A DNA stretch of 64,000 nucleotides from Paucimonas lemoignei (GCF_004342585.1 NZ_SLZQ01000001.1:62001-126000), one strand, 5' to 3'. Counted from the stretch's first letter, positions 36,346 to 46,437 are shown. The notes: generated by a model from the sequence alone, not told the origin. Translations and numbers: made by a program.

Positions 36346-36897
36346 ATGGCGAAGAAAAGTGTGGTGACGGAAGCCCAGGAAATCCGTCTGGCAATCGATC
36401 TGATCAATCTCGGCGCGCGCCTGCAGCTGCTGGAGTCGGAGACCACGCTGTCGCGCGAACGTCTGCTCAAGCTCTATAAAGAGTTGAAGGGCGTGTCGCC
36501 GCCGAAGGGCATGCTGCCGTTCTCGACTGACTGGTTCATCACCTGGCAGCCGAATATCCATTCCTCGCTGTATATCAATATTTATCACTATCTGGTCGAG
36601 CATGCCGGCATTTCCGGCATCGAAGCGGTGATGAAGGCTTACCGCCTGTATCTCGAACAGGTCGGTCCGCAGGGCGATGACGAGCCGGTGCTGTCGCTGA
36701 CCCGTGCCTGGACCCTGGTGCGCTTCTTTGAAAGCAAGATGCTGCAGACTGCCTGCTGCAGCGAATGCGGCGGCCATTTCGTCGTGCACCAGCTCGACCT
36801 GCATCACAATTATGTCTGCGGCCTGTGCCATATGCCTTCGCGTGCCGGCAAGACCAAGAAAGCCAAGAGCGCCGACGCCATGGCGGTGGCTGCTTGA
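36346..36897 (+). CDS. flhC: Flagellar master regulator subunit FlhC
   Basis: A 183-residue DNA-binding partner of FlhD. The four zinc ligands of the FlhC family are visible in CCSECGGHF and YVCGLCHMP near residues 139-160. N-terminal EIRLAIDLINLGARLQLLE and FSTDWFITWQPNIHSS are family blocks. Normal length. Together they form the D4C2 activator that starts the flagellar cascade whose genes fill the rest of the window. Confidence 0.96.
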   Translation: MAKKSVVTEAQEIRLAIDLINLGARLQLLESETTLSRERLLKLYKELKGVSPPKGMLPFSTDWFITWQPNIHSSLYINIYHYLVEHAGISGIEAVMKAYRLYLEQVGPQGDDEPVLSLTRAWTLVRFFESKMLQTACCSECGGHFVVHQLDLHHNYVCGLCHMPSRAGKTKKAKSADAMAVAA

Positions 36898-36960
36898 AAT
36901 TGATTTTCGGCGTCGCGGCTGCAGCTTTTTCAGCGTTGTCGGCTGTCGCCGTATAGCCGC

Positions 36961-37749
36961 ATGCACGCAGGTGAGGGCGGTGGTTCGCCACGTTTCTGGA
37001 CGGCGCCGGCGCTGCGGGCGCTGCTGCACCAGTGCCTGGCGTCGCCGCTGAGCCTGCTCATCCTGACGGCATGGGAAGTGCGGGGAGGTGTGTCGGCCCA
37101 TGTCCTCGTGGCGGCGATGTTGCAAGGCGGCCTGGCCGCCGGCTTGTCAGCCTGGCAGCGATTGGCGTTCTGGTGGCTGCCGATCCAGCTCCTGTTTCCG
37201 CTTGCCCTGGTCGGCGCGCTGGCTCTGCGCCTGCCCCCGTCCATCTTCCTCTGCCTGTTCCTGTTTTTCGTGCTTCTGTACTGGAGCAGCTTTCGCACGC
37301 AGGTTCCCTATTATCCCTCGACGAAACCGGTGTGGAATGCGGTGGCAGGCTTATTGCCGGAGCAGCCTTTACGCGGCATCGATATTGGCAGCGGCTTTGG
37401 CGGCCTGGTGCTGGACCTGTCGGCGCGCCGTCAGGATAGCCGTTTCGAAGGAATCGAACTGGCGCCATTGCCCTGGCTGGTCAGTAAGCTGCGCGCGCGC
37501 TGCCGTGGCAGCCGGGCGGAGTTCCGTCGTGGCGACTATCTCGCCCTGAATTTTGCTGACTACGATGTCGTGTTTGCCTATCTGTCGCCGGCGGCCATGC
37601 CGTCCCTGTGGGAAAAAGCCCACAGTGAAATGCGGCCGGGTACCTTGTTGCTAAGCCTGGAATTCCTCATTCCGGAACAGGCGCCCGATATCGTACTGGA
37701 ACCGGTGCAGGGTGGAAAAGTCCTGTATGGCTGGCGCATGAACCGGTAG
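36961..37749 (+). CDS. Membrane-anchored SAM-dependent methyltransferase
   Basis: A 262-residue protein with two or three hydrophobic helices in the first ~115 residues (SPLSLLILTAW, LPIQLLFPLALVGALAL, FLCLFLFFVLLYW) and a class I methyltransferase domain starting near residue 135 with the SAM-binding motif GIDIGSGFGG. The post-I acidic residue is in FEGIELA. The target is unknown. It sits between flhC and motA in the same direction, 63 bp after flhC, so it may be expressed with flhDC and act on a membrane or flagellar component; this is inference. Confidence 0.82.
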   Translation: MHAGEGGGSPRFWTAPALRALLHQCLASPLSLLILTAWEVRGGVSAHVLVAAMLQGGLAAGLSAWQRLAFWWLPIQLLFPLALVGALALRLPPSIFLCLFLFFVLLYWSSFRTQVPYYPSTKPVWNAVAGLLPEQPLRGIDIGSGFGGLVLDLSARRQDSRFEGIELAPLPWLVSKLRARCRGSRAEFRRGDYLALNFADYDVVFAYLSPAAMPSLWEKAHSEMRPGTLLLSLEFLIPEQAPDIVLEPVQGGKVLYGWRMNR

Positions 37750-38047
37750 CGTTCTACGGTTTTGCCTGCCGGTTTTCCTCTCTGATAACGCATTGATTTT
37801 GTGTCCTAGTATCCGCCGCGCCACTCTATATTGAGGAAGCGCAATTAAGGTATTAATTAGAGTGTTTCCTGTGGTACATTTTCTACCTATACACTTCAGA
37901 AAAGTATGTTTTTCATGCGTTGACGTGTTGATGAGCGGTGTTTTCGGTTCTTTTCGGGCATTTGCATGCCGCTCTTGGCTGTTATTCTGAATCGCATCAA
38001 TAATCTTGGGCCGGCTACCGGCCCTTTTTTAGACCGGGGTATCGCTC
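37750..38047 (+). other. motA upstream region
   Basis: About 300 bp with no supported gene. It holds an AT-rich inverted repeat (AATTAA/TTAATT, 37843-37858) and a strong terminator at 38008-38030, just before motA. No FliA-type promoter was found here, so the source of motAB transcription is unclear. Confidence 0.5.
38008..38030 (+). terminator. Strong intrinsic terminator 17 bp before motA
   Basis: GGGCCGG, loop CTA, CCGGCCC, then six T. Canonical form. Because it lies so close to the motA start codon it may act as an attenuator of motAB or end a leader RNA. Confidence 0.88.
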
Positions 38048-38908
38048 TTGCTAGTCATTATTGGTTACGTTGTCGTCGTGGTATGCGTATTCGGTGGCTT
38101 TGCACTCGCGGGCGGCCATCTTGGTGCGCTTTTCCAGCCACTCGAATTGCTGATGATCGGCGGTGGTGCGGCCGGCGCTTTCTTTGTCGGGAATAACGGC
38201 AAGGCGATCAAGGCGACGCTGGCTGCCTTGCCGACGCTTTTCAAGGGCTCGCGCTATACCAAGGCGCTGTACATGGAGCTGATGACCCTGCTGTTTGAAA
38301 TCCTCAGCAAGGTGCGCAAGGAAGGCCTGATGTCGATTGAGGGCGATATCGAAAGCCCCGAGGAAAGCCCGATTTTCAGCAAGTATCCCGAAATCCTGGC
38401 GGATCATCATATCGTCGAGTTCATGACCGACTACCTGCGCCTGATGGTGGCCGGGAACATGGATGCCTTCCAGATCGAAAACCTGATGGACAACGAGATC
38501 GAGACGCATCACGCCGAGGGCGAAATCCCGGTGCACGTGATTGCCAAGCTGGGCGACGGCTTGCCGGCTTTCGGTATCGTGGCGGCGGTGATGGGCGTGG
38601 TGCATACGATGGAATCGGTTGGCCTGCCGCCTGCTGAGCTGGGCATCCTGATTGCGCATGCGCTGGTCGGCACCTTCCTCGGTATTTTGCTGGCCTATGG
38701 TTTTGTCGGTCCGCTGTCGGGCCTGCTTGAACAAAAGCTGCACGAATCGAGCAAGATGTTCCAGTGCGTGAAGGTGACGCTGTTGGCCAGCCTGAACGGC
38801 TATGCGCCGGCGCTGGCCGTGGAATTCGGCCGCAAGGTACTGTTCTCGACCGAGCGCCCCTCTTTCAGCGAGCTGGAAGACCACATCAAGAGTTCCAAGA
38901 CCAAGTAA
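38048..38908 (+). CDS. motA: Flagellar stator protein MotA
   Basis: A 286-residue proton-channel subunit of the stator. The N-terminus MLVIIGYVVVVVCVFGGFALAGG is family-typical and shows that the start is TTG at 38048. Four transmembrane segments are expected, two near the start and two in the 165-230 region (FGIVAAVMGVVHTME, GTFLGILLAYGFVGPLSG). The cytoplasmic loop between them contains the torque-generating charged region. A terminator sits immediately upstream and motB follows after 30 bp. Confidence 0.96.
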   Translation: MLVIIGYVVVVVCVFGGFALAGGHLGALFQPLELLMIGGGAAGAFFVGNNGKAIKATLAALPTLFKGSRYTKALYMELMTLLFEILSKVRKEGLMSIEGDIESPEESPIFSKYPEILADHHIVEFMTDYLRLMVAGNMDAFQIENLMDNEIETHHAEGEIPVHVIAKLGDGLPAFGIVAAVMGVVHTMESVGLPPAELGILIAHALVGTFLGILLAYGFVGPLSGLLEQKLHESSKMFQCVKVTLLASLNGYAPALAVEFGRKVLFSTERPSFSELEDHIKSSKTK

Positions 38909-38938
38909 CAGGCATGAGCATAAAAGGGCGGAGTCGAC

Positions 38939-39877
38939 ATGGCGGATGAGGCGCGGCCAATCGTCGTCAAAAAGATCAAGAAATCCGGCGGCGGCCATCA
39001 CGGCGGCGCCTGGAAGATTGCTTATGCCGACTTCGTGACCGCCATGATGGCGTTCTTCCTGCTGATGTGGCTGCTCGGCTCGACATCGAAGGGCGATCTG
39101 CAGGGCATCGCGGAATATTTCCAGACCCCGCTGAAAGTGGCCATGGGCGGCGGCTCAGGCGCCGGCGACAGCTCGCACGTGATCAAGGGCGGCGGCAAGG
39201 ATCTGACCCGCAAGGATGGGCAGGTGAAGGCGTCCACCGCGCCAGGCGAAAAGAAAACCTACAACATCAAGGCGGCGTCCGAACTGCTGGAAAAGGTCGA
39301 AGGCGAGCGTCTCCGAGCCCTGAAGAAAAAAATCGAGGAAGTCATCGCCAACAGTCCCATCCTGCGGCAGTACAAGAACCAGCTGCTGCTGGATATTACT
39401 TCGGAAGGCTTGCGCATCCAGATCGTCGATGAACAGAACCGGCCAATGTTTGCCCTGGCGAAGGCCGAGCTGCAGCCGTATACCAGGGAAATCCTGCATG
39501 AAATCGGCCTGGCGTTGAACGAAGTGCCCAACAAGATCAGCTTGTCCGGGCATACCGACTCGATGCCTTATTCGCGCGGGGAGAAGGGTTACAGCAATTG
39601 GGAGCTGTCGGCAGACCGTGCCAATGCCTCGCGCCGCGAGCTGATCGCGGGCGGGATGGACGAGTCGAAAGTGCTGAGGGTAGTCGGCCTGTCGTCGGTG
39701 CTGCCGTTCGATAAGGAAAACCCGGCAAGCCCGGCGAACCGCCGCATCAGCATCATCGTCATGAACAGGCGGGCGGAACTGGCGGCATTGCAGGAAAGCG
39801 GCGCGGTGGATGTGTCGGATGGCGGCACGACCGCAGCGAAGGAAGAGCAAAATGCAGGGGACGCGCAGGCAAATTGA
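38939..39877 (+). CDS. motB: Flagellar stator protein MotB
   Basis: A 312-residue partner of MotA with a cytoplasmic basic N-terminus (VVKKIKKSGGG), one transmembrane helix containing the proton-binding Asp (YADFVTAMMAFFLLMWLLG), a periplasmic plug and linker, and an OmpA-like peptidoglycan-binding domain (LSGHTDSMPY, NWELSADRANASRREL). Normal length. It is co-directional with the CheZ-like gene after 60 bp. Confidence 0.96.
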   Translation: MADEARPIVVKKIKKSGGGHHGGAWKIAYADFVTAMMAFFLLMWLLGSTSKGDLQGIAEYFQTPLKVAMGGGSGAGDSSHVIKGGGKDLTRKDGQVKASTAPGEKKTYNIKAASELLEKVEGERLRALKKKIEEVIANSPILRQYKNQLLLDITSEGLRIQIVDEQNRPMFALAKAELQPYTREILHEIGLALNEVPNKISLSGHTDSMPYSRGEKGYSNWELSADRANASRRELIAGGMDESKVLRVVGLSSVLPFDKENPASPANRRISIIVMNRRAELAALQESGAVDVSDGGTTAAKEEQNAGDAQAN

Positions 39878-39937
39878 GGCGGGATGGCCGCGGGTGTTTG
39901 CCTGTACTTTTGAAGGTGCCGGTGATAAGGTATTTTC

Positions 39938-40486
39938 ATGACAAGAAAAAAATTATTGGGGACTGAGGTGAAGCGTCTGCTGACAGCCGTTGCCGAGAAT
40001 GGCAATCAGCATCTGACCGAGGTCGAGACCGACCTGATGCAGACGACTTTTCTATTGGGCGAAGCGATCGAAAAGCTGTCGGCCAGCTTCATGGCTATCC
40101 ATGAAACCGTGCGCGCGCAGCAGGAGATGGTTGATGCCTTGCTGGCTGGCGGGGAGCGCCCCGAACACAGCGAGGAGCGGCTCAAATCGCTGCAGGCCGA
40201 CATCAGCACCCATGTGAATGCGGCCGTGACAGGCCTGCAGTTCCAGGATATGACCACGCAATTGATCGGCCGGACGGTGCGCCGCGTGACCGGTTTGCGG
40301 GAAGTGCTGGACTTGCTGGAAGGCGGCAGCGCCGGGGTGCTCGAAGACACGCCCGCGGAAGCCATCGCCGAAATCCTGCACAACCTGAACGAGCTGGTCG
40401 ATAGCCAGGCCCAGAAGCTGGAAAGCCTCCTGTGGAAGCCGGTTCAGCAGACGCATATGGAAAGCGGCGATATCGAATTGTTTTGA
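39938..40486 (+). CDS. CheZ-like CheY-phosphatase candidate
   Basis: A 182-residue helical protein. FQDMTTQLIGR (102-112) closely matches the catalytic helix of CheZ (FQDLTGQVIKR in E. coli), with the catalytic Asp104 and Gln108 at the right spacing. It therefore probably dephosphorylates CheY-P. It is slightly shorter than CheZ (214 in E. coli) and overall similarity is low. Its last residues SGDIELF are shared with CheD of the same locus. Position is also unusual: before the first cheY, while the standard cheZ site after the second cheY holds an EAL-HDOD gene. Confidence 0.82.
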   Translation: MTRKKLLGTEVKRLLTAVAENGNQHLTEVETDLMQTTFLLGEAIEKLSASFMAIHETVRAQQEMVDALLAGGERPEHSEERLKSLQADISTHVNAAVTGLQFQDMTTQLIGRTVRRVTGLREVLDLLEGGSAGVLEDTPAEAIAEILHNLNELVDSQAQKLESLLWKPVQQTHMESGDIELF

Positions 40487-40550
40487 CGCTAAAGTAAAAA
40501 ATTCAGAATAGACGGGTGAATGCCCGAAAACGATACAAGTGGGAGTAAAG

Positions 40551-40916
40551 ATGGCAAAAACGATACTAGCAGTGGACGATTCAGGATCACTCAGGCAAAT
40601 GGTGGTGTTCAGCCTGAAAGCTGCCGGCTATCAGGTGACCGAAGCCGTTGACGGACTAGATGGACTGGAAAAGGCCAAGGCCGAAAAATTCGACCTGGTG
40701 CTCACCGACCAGAACATGCCGCGCATGGATGGCTTGACGCTGATTCGTTCGCTGCGCGCACTGCCGACATACCAGAGCGTGCCGATCCTGATGCTGACGA
40801 CGGAAGCCAGCGATGAAATGAAGCAGAAAGGGCGGGCCGCCGGCGCCAATGGCTGGCTGGTCAAGCCTTTTGATCCGCAACGCTTGACAGAAGTGGTGCG
40901 GAAGGTCATCGGCTGA
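40551..40916 (+). CDS. Response regulator CheY (first copy)
   Basis: A 121-residue single receiver domain. The acid pocket is AVDDS, the phospho-acceptor lies in LTDQNMPRMDG, with conserved MLTTEAS (Thr) and LVKPFDP (Lys). It belongs to the CheY type just upstream of cheA in many betaproteobacteria. The start at 40551 has GGGAG 6 bp upstream; a GTG four codons earlier overlaps it. It differs clearly from the second CheY at 48356 and may act as a phosphate sink or adaptor. Confidence 0.95.
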   Translation: MAKTILAVDDSGSLRQMVVFSLKAAGYQVTEAVDGLDGLEKAKAEKFDLVLTDQNMPRMDGLTLIRSLRALPTYQSVPILMLTTEASDEMKQKGRAAGANGWLVKPFDPQRLTEVVRKVIG

Positions 40917-40976
40917 GCCGCTTAGCGGCCGGCCGCCACAAGCGGCTGGTTGTGCCAGTTAAAAGGGAGTTCGATA

Positions 40977-43172
40977 ATGACTGTTGATATGAGCCAGTTC
41001 TACCAGGTGTTCTTCGAGGAAGCCGAAGAACTTCTGGCGGAAATGGAAAGGCTGCTTCTGGCCGTCGACGTCGCCCAGCCAGACCCCGAAGACTTGAATG
41101 CGATCTTCCGCGCCGCCCATTCCATCAAGGGCGGCGCTGCCACTTTCGGCATTACGGATTTGTCCGAAAGTACGCATGCTCTGGAGACGCTGCTTGACCG
41201 TATCCGCAAGGGAGAAATAAACCTGACCGGCGAGCATGTGGATGCCTTCCTGGCGGCCAAGGATACGCTCAAGATGCAGCTCGACGGCCATCGCCATGGC
41301 GCGCCGGTGGACCAGGGCCAGGTCACCGACATGCGCCTTACTTTGAAGATGATGGCGGAGCGGGGCAATGCCCCCGCGCTGCCAGCCAAGCCGCAGCCGC
41401 GTGCGGCAGCCGCGCCGGCCGTCTCTGCGGCAGCAGGCAGGACGCGTTATCGCGTCGAATTGCCGAAGCTTCCGGAGCGTGACGTGACTGCTCTGGCAGG
41501 CGAACTCGGCATGCTGGGGACCATCAGCCAATCCGGACTGCCGGACGGCCGTGCCGTATTCACGCTCGATACCGAGGACGGCGCCGATAGTATCGTGGCG
41601 ATCTGTTCCTTCATCGTGGATGCTGCCGACCTGAAGATCACCACGGAATCCAACGCGGCTGCGGAAGATGATCCCGGTTACGGCTTCTTCGAGCCGCTGC
41701 AATCGGCGGTCGACCGGAAGGAAAAGGAAGACGCCCAGGGCTATGGGTTTTTCGAGCCCATGCAGCAGGCTGGCGAACAAAAGGAAGCCGAGCAAGGCTA
41801 TGGCTTCTTCGCGCCATTCGTGCCGGGCGGCCAGGTGCCGTCAGCTGCCGCCACGGTGGCTGCGGCGGCCGATGAAGCGGCAAGCGCCGCAGCAGCGAAG
41901 TCCAAGGGCGGGCGCCGCGAGGCGGAAAAGCCGGCCGCTTCTCACGCCCATAACGAGGCATCGGCATCGATCAGGGTCGGCATCGAGAAAGTCGACCAGC
42001 TGATCAACCTGGTCGGCGAACTGGTCATTACCCAGGCGATGATCGAGCAGCGCACCGATTCCCTCGACCCCATTCTGCATGAGCGGCTGCTTGCCAGCGT
42101 CAGCCAGTTGACGCGCAATACGCGTGATTTGCAGGAAGCGGTCATGTCCATCCGCATGATGCCGATGGATTATGTGTTTTCCCGCTTCCCGCGCATGGTG
42201 CGCGATCTGGCCGGCAAGCTGGGCAAGAAGGTCGAGTTCGTGACGCAAGGCGCGGCCACCGAGCTCGACAAAGGCTTGATCGAACGTATCGTCGACCCGC
42301 TCACTCACCTCGTGCGCAACAGCATCGACCATGGCATCGAGATGCCGGACGTGCGCCTTGCGGCTGGCAAGAATGAAACCGGTCGCTTGTCCCTGTCGGC
42401 CGCACACCAGGGCGGCAATATCGTCATTGAAGTGACAGATGACGGCGGTGGCCTGAACCGGGAAAGGATTCTCGCCAAGGCAAGGCAGCAGGGCTTGCCG
42501 GTATCCGACACCATGCCGGATGGCGAAGTCTGGCAGCTGATTTTTGCGCCCGGTTTTTCGACCGCGGAGCAGGTTACCGATGTGTCCGGCCGCGGCGTCG
42601 GCATGGATGTCGTCAAGCGCAACATCGAATCGATGGGCGGCGTGGTCGATATCCGTTCGCTGCGCGGTTTCGGCACCACCATCTCGATTTCCCTGCCGCT
42701 GACGCTGGCTATCCTGGACGGCATGTCGATCCGCGTCGGCCAGGAAATTTATATCCTGCCTCTAGCCTACGTGGTCGAGTCGCTCCAGCCCAATCCGGCG
42801 GATATCAAGGACATCAGTGGCAGCGGCCGCGTCATCAAGGTGCGCGGCGACTATTTGCCGCTGATTCCGCTTTACCAGATGTTCGGCGTCGACTCCGCCC
42901 GCACGGATCCGGCCGAAGGCATCGTGGTGATTCTCGAATCCGAAAGCCGGAAGGCCGCGCTGTTCGTCGACGAACTGGTCGGCCAGCAGCAGGTGGTGGT
43001 GAAAAACCTCGAATCGAATTATCGCAAGGTTGCTGGAATCTCGGGTGCGACCATTCTCGGTGACGGCGGCGTGTCGCTGATCATCGATGTGGCTGCGCTG
43101 CTGCGTTCCAGTCGCCAGTTGAATGAAGAATTAATCAATACGGAACAAGGAACTAGTCATGCAAGCAACTGA
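40977..43172 (+). CDS. cheA: Chemotaxis histidine kinase CheA
   Basis: A 731-residue kinase. The HPt domain has the phospho-acceptor His48 ([10 protein letters not shown]). A P2-like domain (about 160-225) is followed by a linker with three copies of GYGFFEP/GYGFFAP at residues 234, 255 and 274. Then come the dimerisation domain, the ATPase domain ([12 protein letters not shown] box, [18 protein letters not shown]) and the C-terminal CheW-like domain. The start at 40977 follows AAGGGAG. cheW overlaps its 3' end by 14 bp. Confidence 0.97.
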   Translation: MTVDMSQFYQVFFEEAEELLAEMERLLLAVDVAQPDPEDLNAIFRAAHSIKGGAATFGITDLSESTHALETLLDRIRKGEINLTGEHVDAFLAAKDTLKMQLDGHRHGAPVDQGQVTDMRLTLKMMAERGNAPALPAKPQPRAAAAPAVSAAAGRTRYRVELPKLPERDVTALAGELGMLGTISQSGLPDGRAVFTLDTEDGADSIVAICSFIVDAADLKITTESNAAAEDDPGYGFFEPLQSAVDRKEKEDAQGYGFFEPMQQAGEQKEAEQGYGFFAPFVPGGQVPSAAATVAAAADEAASAAAAKSKGGRREAEKPAASHAHNEASASIRVGIEKVDQLINLVGELVITQAMIEQRTDSLDPILHERLLASVSQLTRNTRDLQEAVMSIRMMPMDYVFSRFPRMVRDLAGKLGKKVEFVTQGAATELDKGLIERIVDPLTHLVRNSIDHGIEMPDVRLAAGKNETGRLSLSAAHQGGNIVIEVTDDGGGLNRERILAKARQQGLPVSDTMPDGEVWQLIFAPGFSTAEQVTDVSGRGVGMDVVKRNIESMGGVVDIRSLRGFGTTISISLPLTLAILDGMSIRVGQEIYILPLAYVVESLQPNPADIKDISGSGRVIKVRGDYLPLIPLYQMFGVDSARTDPAEGIVVILESESRKAALFVDELVGQQQVVVKNLESNYRKVAGISGATILGDGGVSLIIDVAALLRSSRQLNEELINTEQGTSHASN

Positions 43173-43671
43173 CCAGACCAATGAATTTGCCAACGGCGAA
43201 AAAACAATGGCGGAAATGGCCGGAAATGAATTTTTGGCTTTCACGCTGGGCAAGGAAGAGTACGGCATCGATATCCTGAAGGTGCAGGAAATTCGCGGCT
43301 ATGAGACCGTGACGCGGATCGCCAATGCGCCGGAATTCGTCAAGGGCGTGATCAACCTGCGCGGCATCATCGTGCCGATCGTCGACATGCGCATCAAGTT
43401 CAAGCTGGGCGAGCCGACTTACGACCAGTTCACGGTGGTGATCATCCTGAATATCGGCGGACGCATCGTCGGCATGGTGGTCGACAGCGTGTCGGACGTG
43501 ATCATCTTGAATGTCGCGCAGATCAAGCCGGCGCCGGAAATGGGCACGGCCTTCAATGCCGACTTCCTGATCGGCCTCGGCACGCTGGAAGAGCGCATGC
43601 TGATCCTGATCGACATCGACAAGCTGATGTCCAGCGCCGAAATGGGACTGATCGACAAGATTGCCGCTTAA
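43159..43671 (+). CDS. cheW: Chemotaxis coupling protein CheW
   Basis: A 170-residue CheW with the fold from about residue 22 ([18 protein letters not shown]) to the C-terminus, including [18 protein letters not shown]. It bridges CheA to chemoreceptors. The ATG at 43159 is inside cheA and has AAGGAAC 5 bp upstream, so translation is coupled. The ~20-residue N-terminal extension is common in this group. Confidence 0.96.
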   Translation: MQATDQTNEFANGEKTMAEMAGNEFLAFTLGKEEYGIDILKVQEIRGYETVTRIANAPEFVKGVINLRGIIVPIVDMRIKFKLGEPTYDQFTVVIILNIGGRIVGMVVDSVSDVIILNVAQIKPAPEMGTAFNADFLIGLGTLEERMLILIDIDKLMSSAEMGLIDKIAA

Positions 43672-43742
43672 GATGAGAGACGGGCGGCCATGAGTCGTCC
43701 GCCTGGCTGAGATGTACTCACCCAAGTAGTCCGGAGTCAATA

Positions 43743-45485
43743 ATGTTCAAGAATATATCCATCCGCTCCCGCCTGATCTTCGTTATTGCATTTCTTTCCG
43801 CATCGCTGATCGGCGGCGGCATTATTGGCCTGGGCAGCCTGAGCCATTTCAATAATGCGCTGAAGTCGATGTATCAGGATCGCCTGGTGCCGATGGAGCG
43901 GCTTGACGTGATTGTCCGGGCTATCGACCGCAATCGCCTGTCGCTGTCCGAAGCCGCCAGCGGCAGTCCGGACCTCGTCGCCGCCAGGCTGAGTGAGGTG
44001 GAAAAGCGCATTGCGGAGGTCAACAGCAGCTGGGATGCCTATGTCGCCTCGCTCAAGAATCCGGAAGAAAAACGCCTTGCCGAGCGCTTCGCCGAGGCGC
44101 GTGGCAAATATGTCGCGGAAGGCTTGAAGCCGGTCATTGCAGCACTGAATAGCCAGAATCCGGCGCAGGCGCAGGAAATCCTGCAGGGCGCAATGAAAAA
44201 TGCCTACCAGCCGCTGGAGGAGAGTTTCGACGCGATGGTGCGCAACCAGCGCGATACGGCGAAGGATGAATTCACCAGCGGCCAGGACTTGTTCCACCTG
44301 GTACGGAATGTGTCGCTGGTCGCGCTTGCCGGCGGCCTCTTGATCGGATTCCTGATGGCTTACTGGCTGGTGGCCGCCATCTCCCGCCCGCTGAAAAATG
44401 CCGTCACGGTCGCACGAAGTGTGGCGCAAGGCGACCTGACGCAATCCTTTGATACCGATGCGCAGGATGAAACCGGTCAATTGCTGGTGGCCTTGCGCGA
44501 CATGAATGACAGCCTGGCGACGACGGTCAGCCACGTGCTGACGGCGATCGACACCATCGGCGTCGGCTCGCGCGAAATCGCTTCGGGTAACGCCGACCTG
44601 TCTGCACGTACCGAATCGCAGGCCAGCTCGCTGGAAGAGACGGCGTCGTCGATGGAAGAGCTGACCACGACAGTGCGCCAGAATGCCGACAATGCACGCC
44701 AGGCCAACCAGCTGGTCGTGTCGGCTTCGGATTGCGCCGTGCGCGGCGGCGAAGTGGTCGGGCAGGTGGTGGAAACCATGGGCTCGATCAAGGAAAGCTC
44801 GCGCAAGATCGTCGATATCATCGGCGTGATCGACAGCATCGCCTTCCAGACCAATATCCTGGCGCTGAACGCCGCGGTGGAAGCCGCGCGTGCCGGCGAA
44901 CAGGGGCGCGGCTTTGCCGTCGTGGCGGCGGAAGTGCGTTCGCTGGCTCAGCGTTCGGCAGGCGCCGCCAAGGAAATCAAGGGATTGATCGGCGACTCGG
45001 TGGAAAAAGTCGATACCGGCGCCAAGCTGGTCGACGATGCCGGCAAGACCATGGACGAGATCGTCACTTCGGTCAAGCATGTGGCCGACATCATGGCGGA
45101 AATCACGGCGGCAAGCCAGGAACAGAGCAGCGGTATCGAGGAAGTCAATCGCGCCATCGCGCAGATGGATGAGATGACCCAGCAGAATGCTGCGCTGGTC
45201 GAACAGGCCGCGGCGGCGGCGCAAAGCATGCAGGATCAGGCCGCAGCGCTGGCAAAGGCCGTGGCGATCTTCAAGCTTAACCGCGGCAAGGCAGCCGGCA
45301 TCGCTCGTCCATTAGCAACGGCCCCGGCTGTTATCAAAGCGCCTGTACAAAAAACACCGCAGCCGTTGGCGCCGACCCGTTCTGCGGCATCGCAGCCAGT
45401 TGCGGCAAAGCCGGCGGCTGCCGCGCCGAAGATCGTAAAGCCAGTCAACGCCAGTGGAAATGGCGATGAGTGGGAAGAGTTTTAA
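43743..45485 (+). CDS. Methyl-accepting chemotaxis protein
   Basis: A 580-residue chemoreceptor. TM1 is near residues 10-30, a four-helix ligand domain follows, TM2 near 195-215 ([11 protein letters not shown]), HAMP to about 270, then the signalling domain with the hairpin tip [21 protein letters not shown]. The C-terminus ends DEWEEF, a match for the CheR-docking pentapeptide class, and cheR is the next gene. A Pro/Ala-rich linker of about 60 residues precedes it. Ligand unknown. Confidence 0.95.
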   Translation: MFKNISIRSRLIFVIAFLSASLIGGGIIGLGSLSHFNNALKSMYQDRLVPMERLDVIVRAIDRNRLSLSEAASGSPDLVAARLSEVEKRIAEVNSSWDAYVASLKNPEEKRLAERFAEARGKYVAEGLKPVIAALNSQNPAQAQEILQGAMKNAYQPLEESFDAMVRNQRDTAKDEFTSGQDLFHLVRNVSLVALAGGLLIGFLMAYWLVAAISRPLKNAVTVARSVAQGDLTQSFDTDAQDETGQLLVALRDMNDSLATTVSHVLTAIDTIGVGSREIASGNADLSARTESQASSLEETASSMEELTTTVRQNADNARQANQLVVSASDCAVRGGEVVGQVVETMGSIKESSRKIVDIIGVIDSIAFQTNILALNAAVEAARAGEQGRGFAVVAAEVRSLAQRSAGAAKEIKGLIGDSVEKVDTGAKLVDDAGKTMDEIVTSVKHVADIMAEITAASQEQSSGIEEVNRAIAQMDEMTQQNAALVEQAAAAAQSMQDQAAALAKAVAIFKLNRGKAAGIARPLATAPAVIKAPVQKTPQPLAPTRSAASQPVAAKPAAAAPKIVKPVNASGNGDEWEEF

Positions 45486-45512
45486 TGCCATTGAAGGATA
45501 GTCAGGCAGCGC

Positions 45513-46427
45513 ATGAGCACAGTATTTTCTCAAGCCGGAAAAGTGGGGCAACAGACCGGCACGGGATCGGCAGGTCAACCCAAGGAATTCGAGTTCACCA
45601 CGCGCGACTTCGAGCGGGTGCGGACGATGATCTACCGCAGGGCCGGCATCGCGCTGGCCGACAGCAAGCAGGAAATGGTATACAGCCGTCTGGCACGGCG
45701 GCTGCGCGCGACCGGCATGGCGTCGTTCGCCGTCTATCTGGATTCGCTCGAGCGGGATAGCGGCAGCGCGGAATGGGAGGCGTTCACCAACGCGCTCACC
45801 ACCAACCTGACTTCATTTTTCCGGGAGTCGCATCATTTTCCGCTCCTGGCTGAACACGTGGCGGCGCTCAAGGAGCCGGTGACGATCTGGTGCTCGGCCA
45901 GTTCCACCGGCGAAGAACCGTATTCGATCGCCATGACCTTGTGCGAGGCATTCGGCAGCATGACTCCGCCAGCGCGGGTCATCGCCACCGATATCGATAC
46001 CAACGTGCTGGCGGCGGGCGAGCGGGGCGTGTACAGCGCCGACCGCATCGAGCGCATGGAGCCGGAACGGATCAAGCGTTTCTTCCTGAAGGGGAAGGGC
46101 GCGCAGGCAGGCATGGTGCGGGTGCGCGACGAATTGCGCGCGATGGTGACGTTCAAGCAGCTGAACCTGCTGTCGGACAATTGGCCGGTTTCCGGGCCGT
46201 TCGACGCGATCTTTTGCCGCAACGTCATGATCTATTTCGACAAGCCGACCCAGGGCAAGATCCTGGCGCGCTTCGCACCCTTGATGAAGCCGGATGCGCT
46301 GCTATTTGCCGGGCATTCGGAAAATTTCCTGTACGTGTCGGACCTCTTCAAACTGCGTGGCAAGACCGTGTACGAACTGGCAGGCAAGAATGCCGTGGCC
46401 GGCACTGCACTGACGCGAAAGACATGA
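45513..46427 (+). CDS. cheR: Chemotaxis methyltransferase CheR
   Basis: A 304-residue SAM-dependent enzyme that methylates receptor glutamates. The N-terminal domain (FTTRDFERVRTMIYRRAGI) and the SAM site (WCSASSTGEEPYSIAMTL) are clear, as is the FCRNVMIYFD block. It starts 27 bp after the receptor with the docking tail. Normal length apart from a ~25-residue N-terminal extension. Confidence 0.96.
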   Translation: MSTVFSQAGKVGQQTGTGSAGQPKEFEFTTRDFERVRTMIYRRAGIALADSKQEMVYSRLARRLRATGMASFAVYLDSLERDSGSAEWEAFTNALTTNLTSFFRESHHFPLLAEHVAALKEPVTIWCSASSTGEEPYSIAMTLCEAFGSMTPPARVIATDIDTNVLAAGERGVYSADRIERMEPERIKRFFLKGKGAQAGMVRVRDELRAMVTFKQLNLLSDNWPVSGPFDAIFCRNVMIYFDKPTQGKILARFAPLMKPDALLFAGHSENFLYVSDLFKLRGKTVYELAGKNAVAGTALTRKT

Positions 46428-46437
46428 GAAGCAATCG

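Noticed and set aside
40493-40519. FliA promoter before the first cheY (TAAAGTAA)
   Set aside because: No GCCG-type -10 box at 11 bp; similarity limited to the -35.
43737-45224. A 495-codon minus-strand frame across the chemoreceptor gene
   Set aside because: Antisense shadow of a clear MCP.
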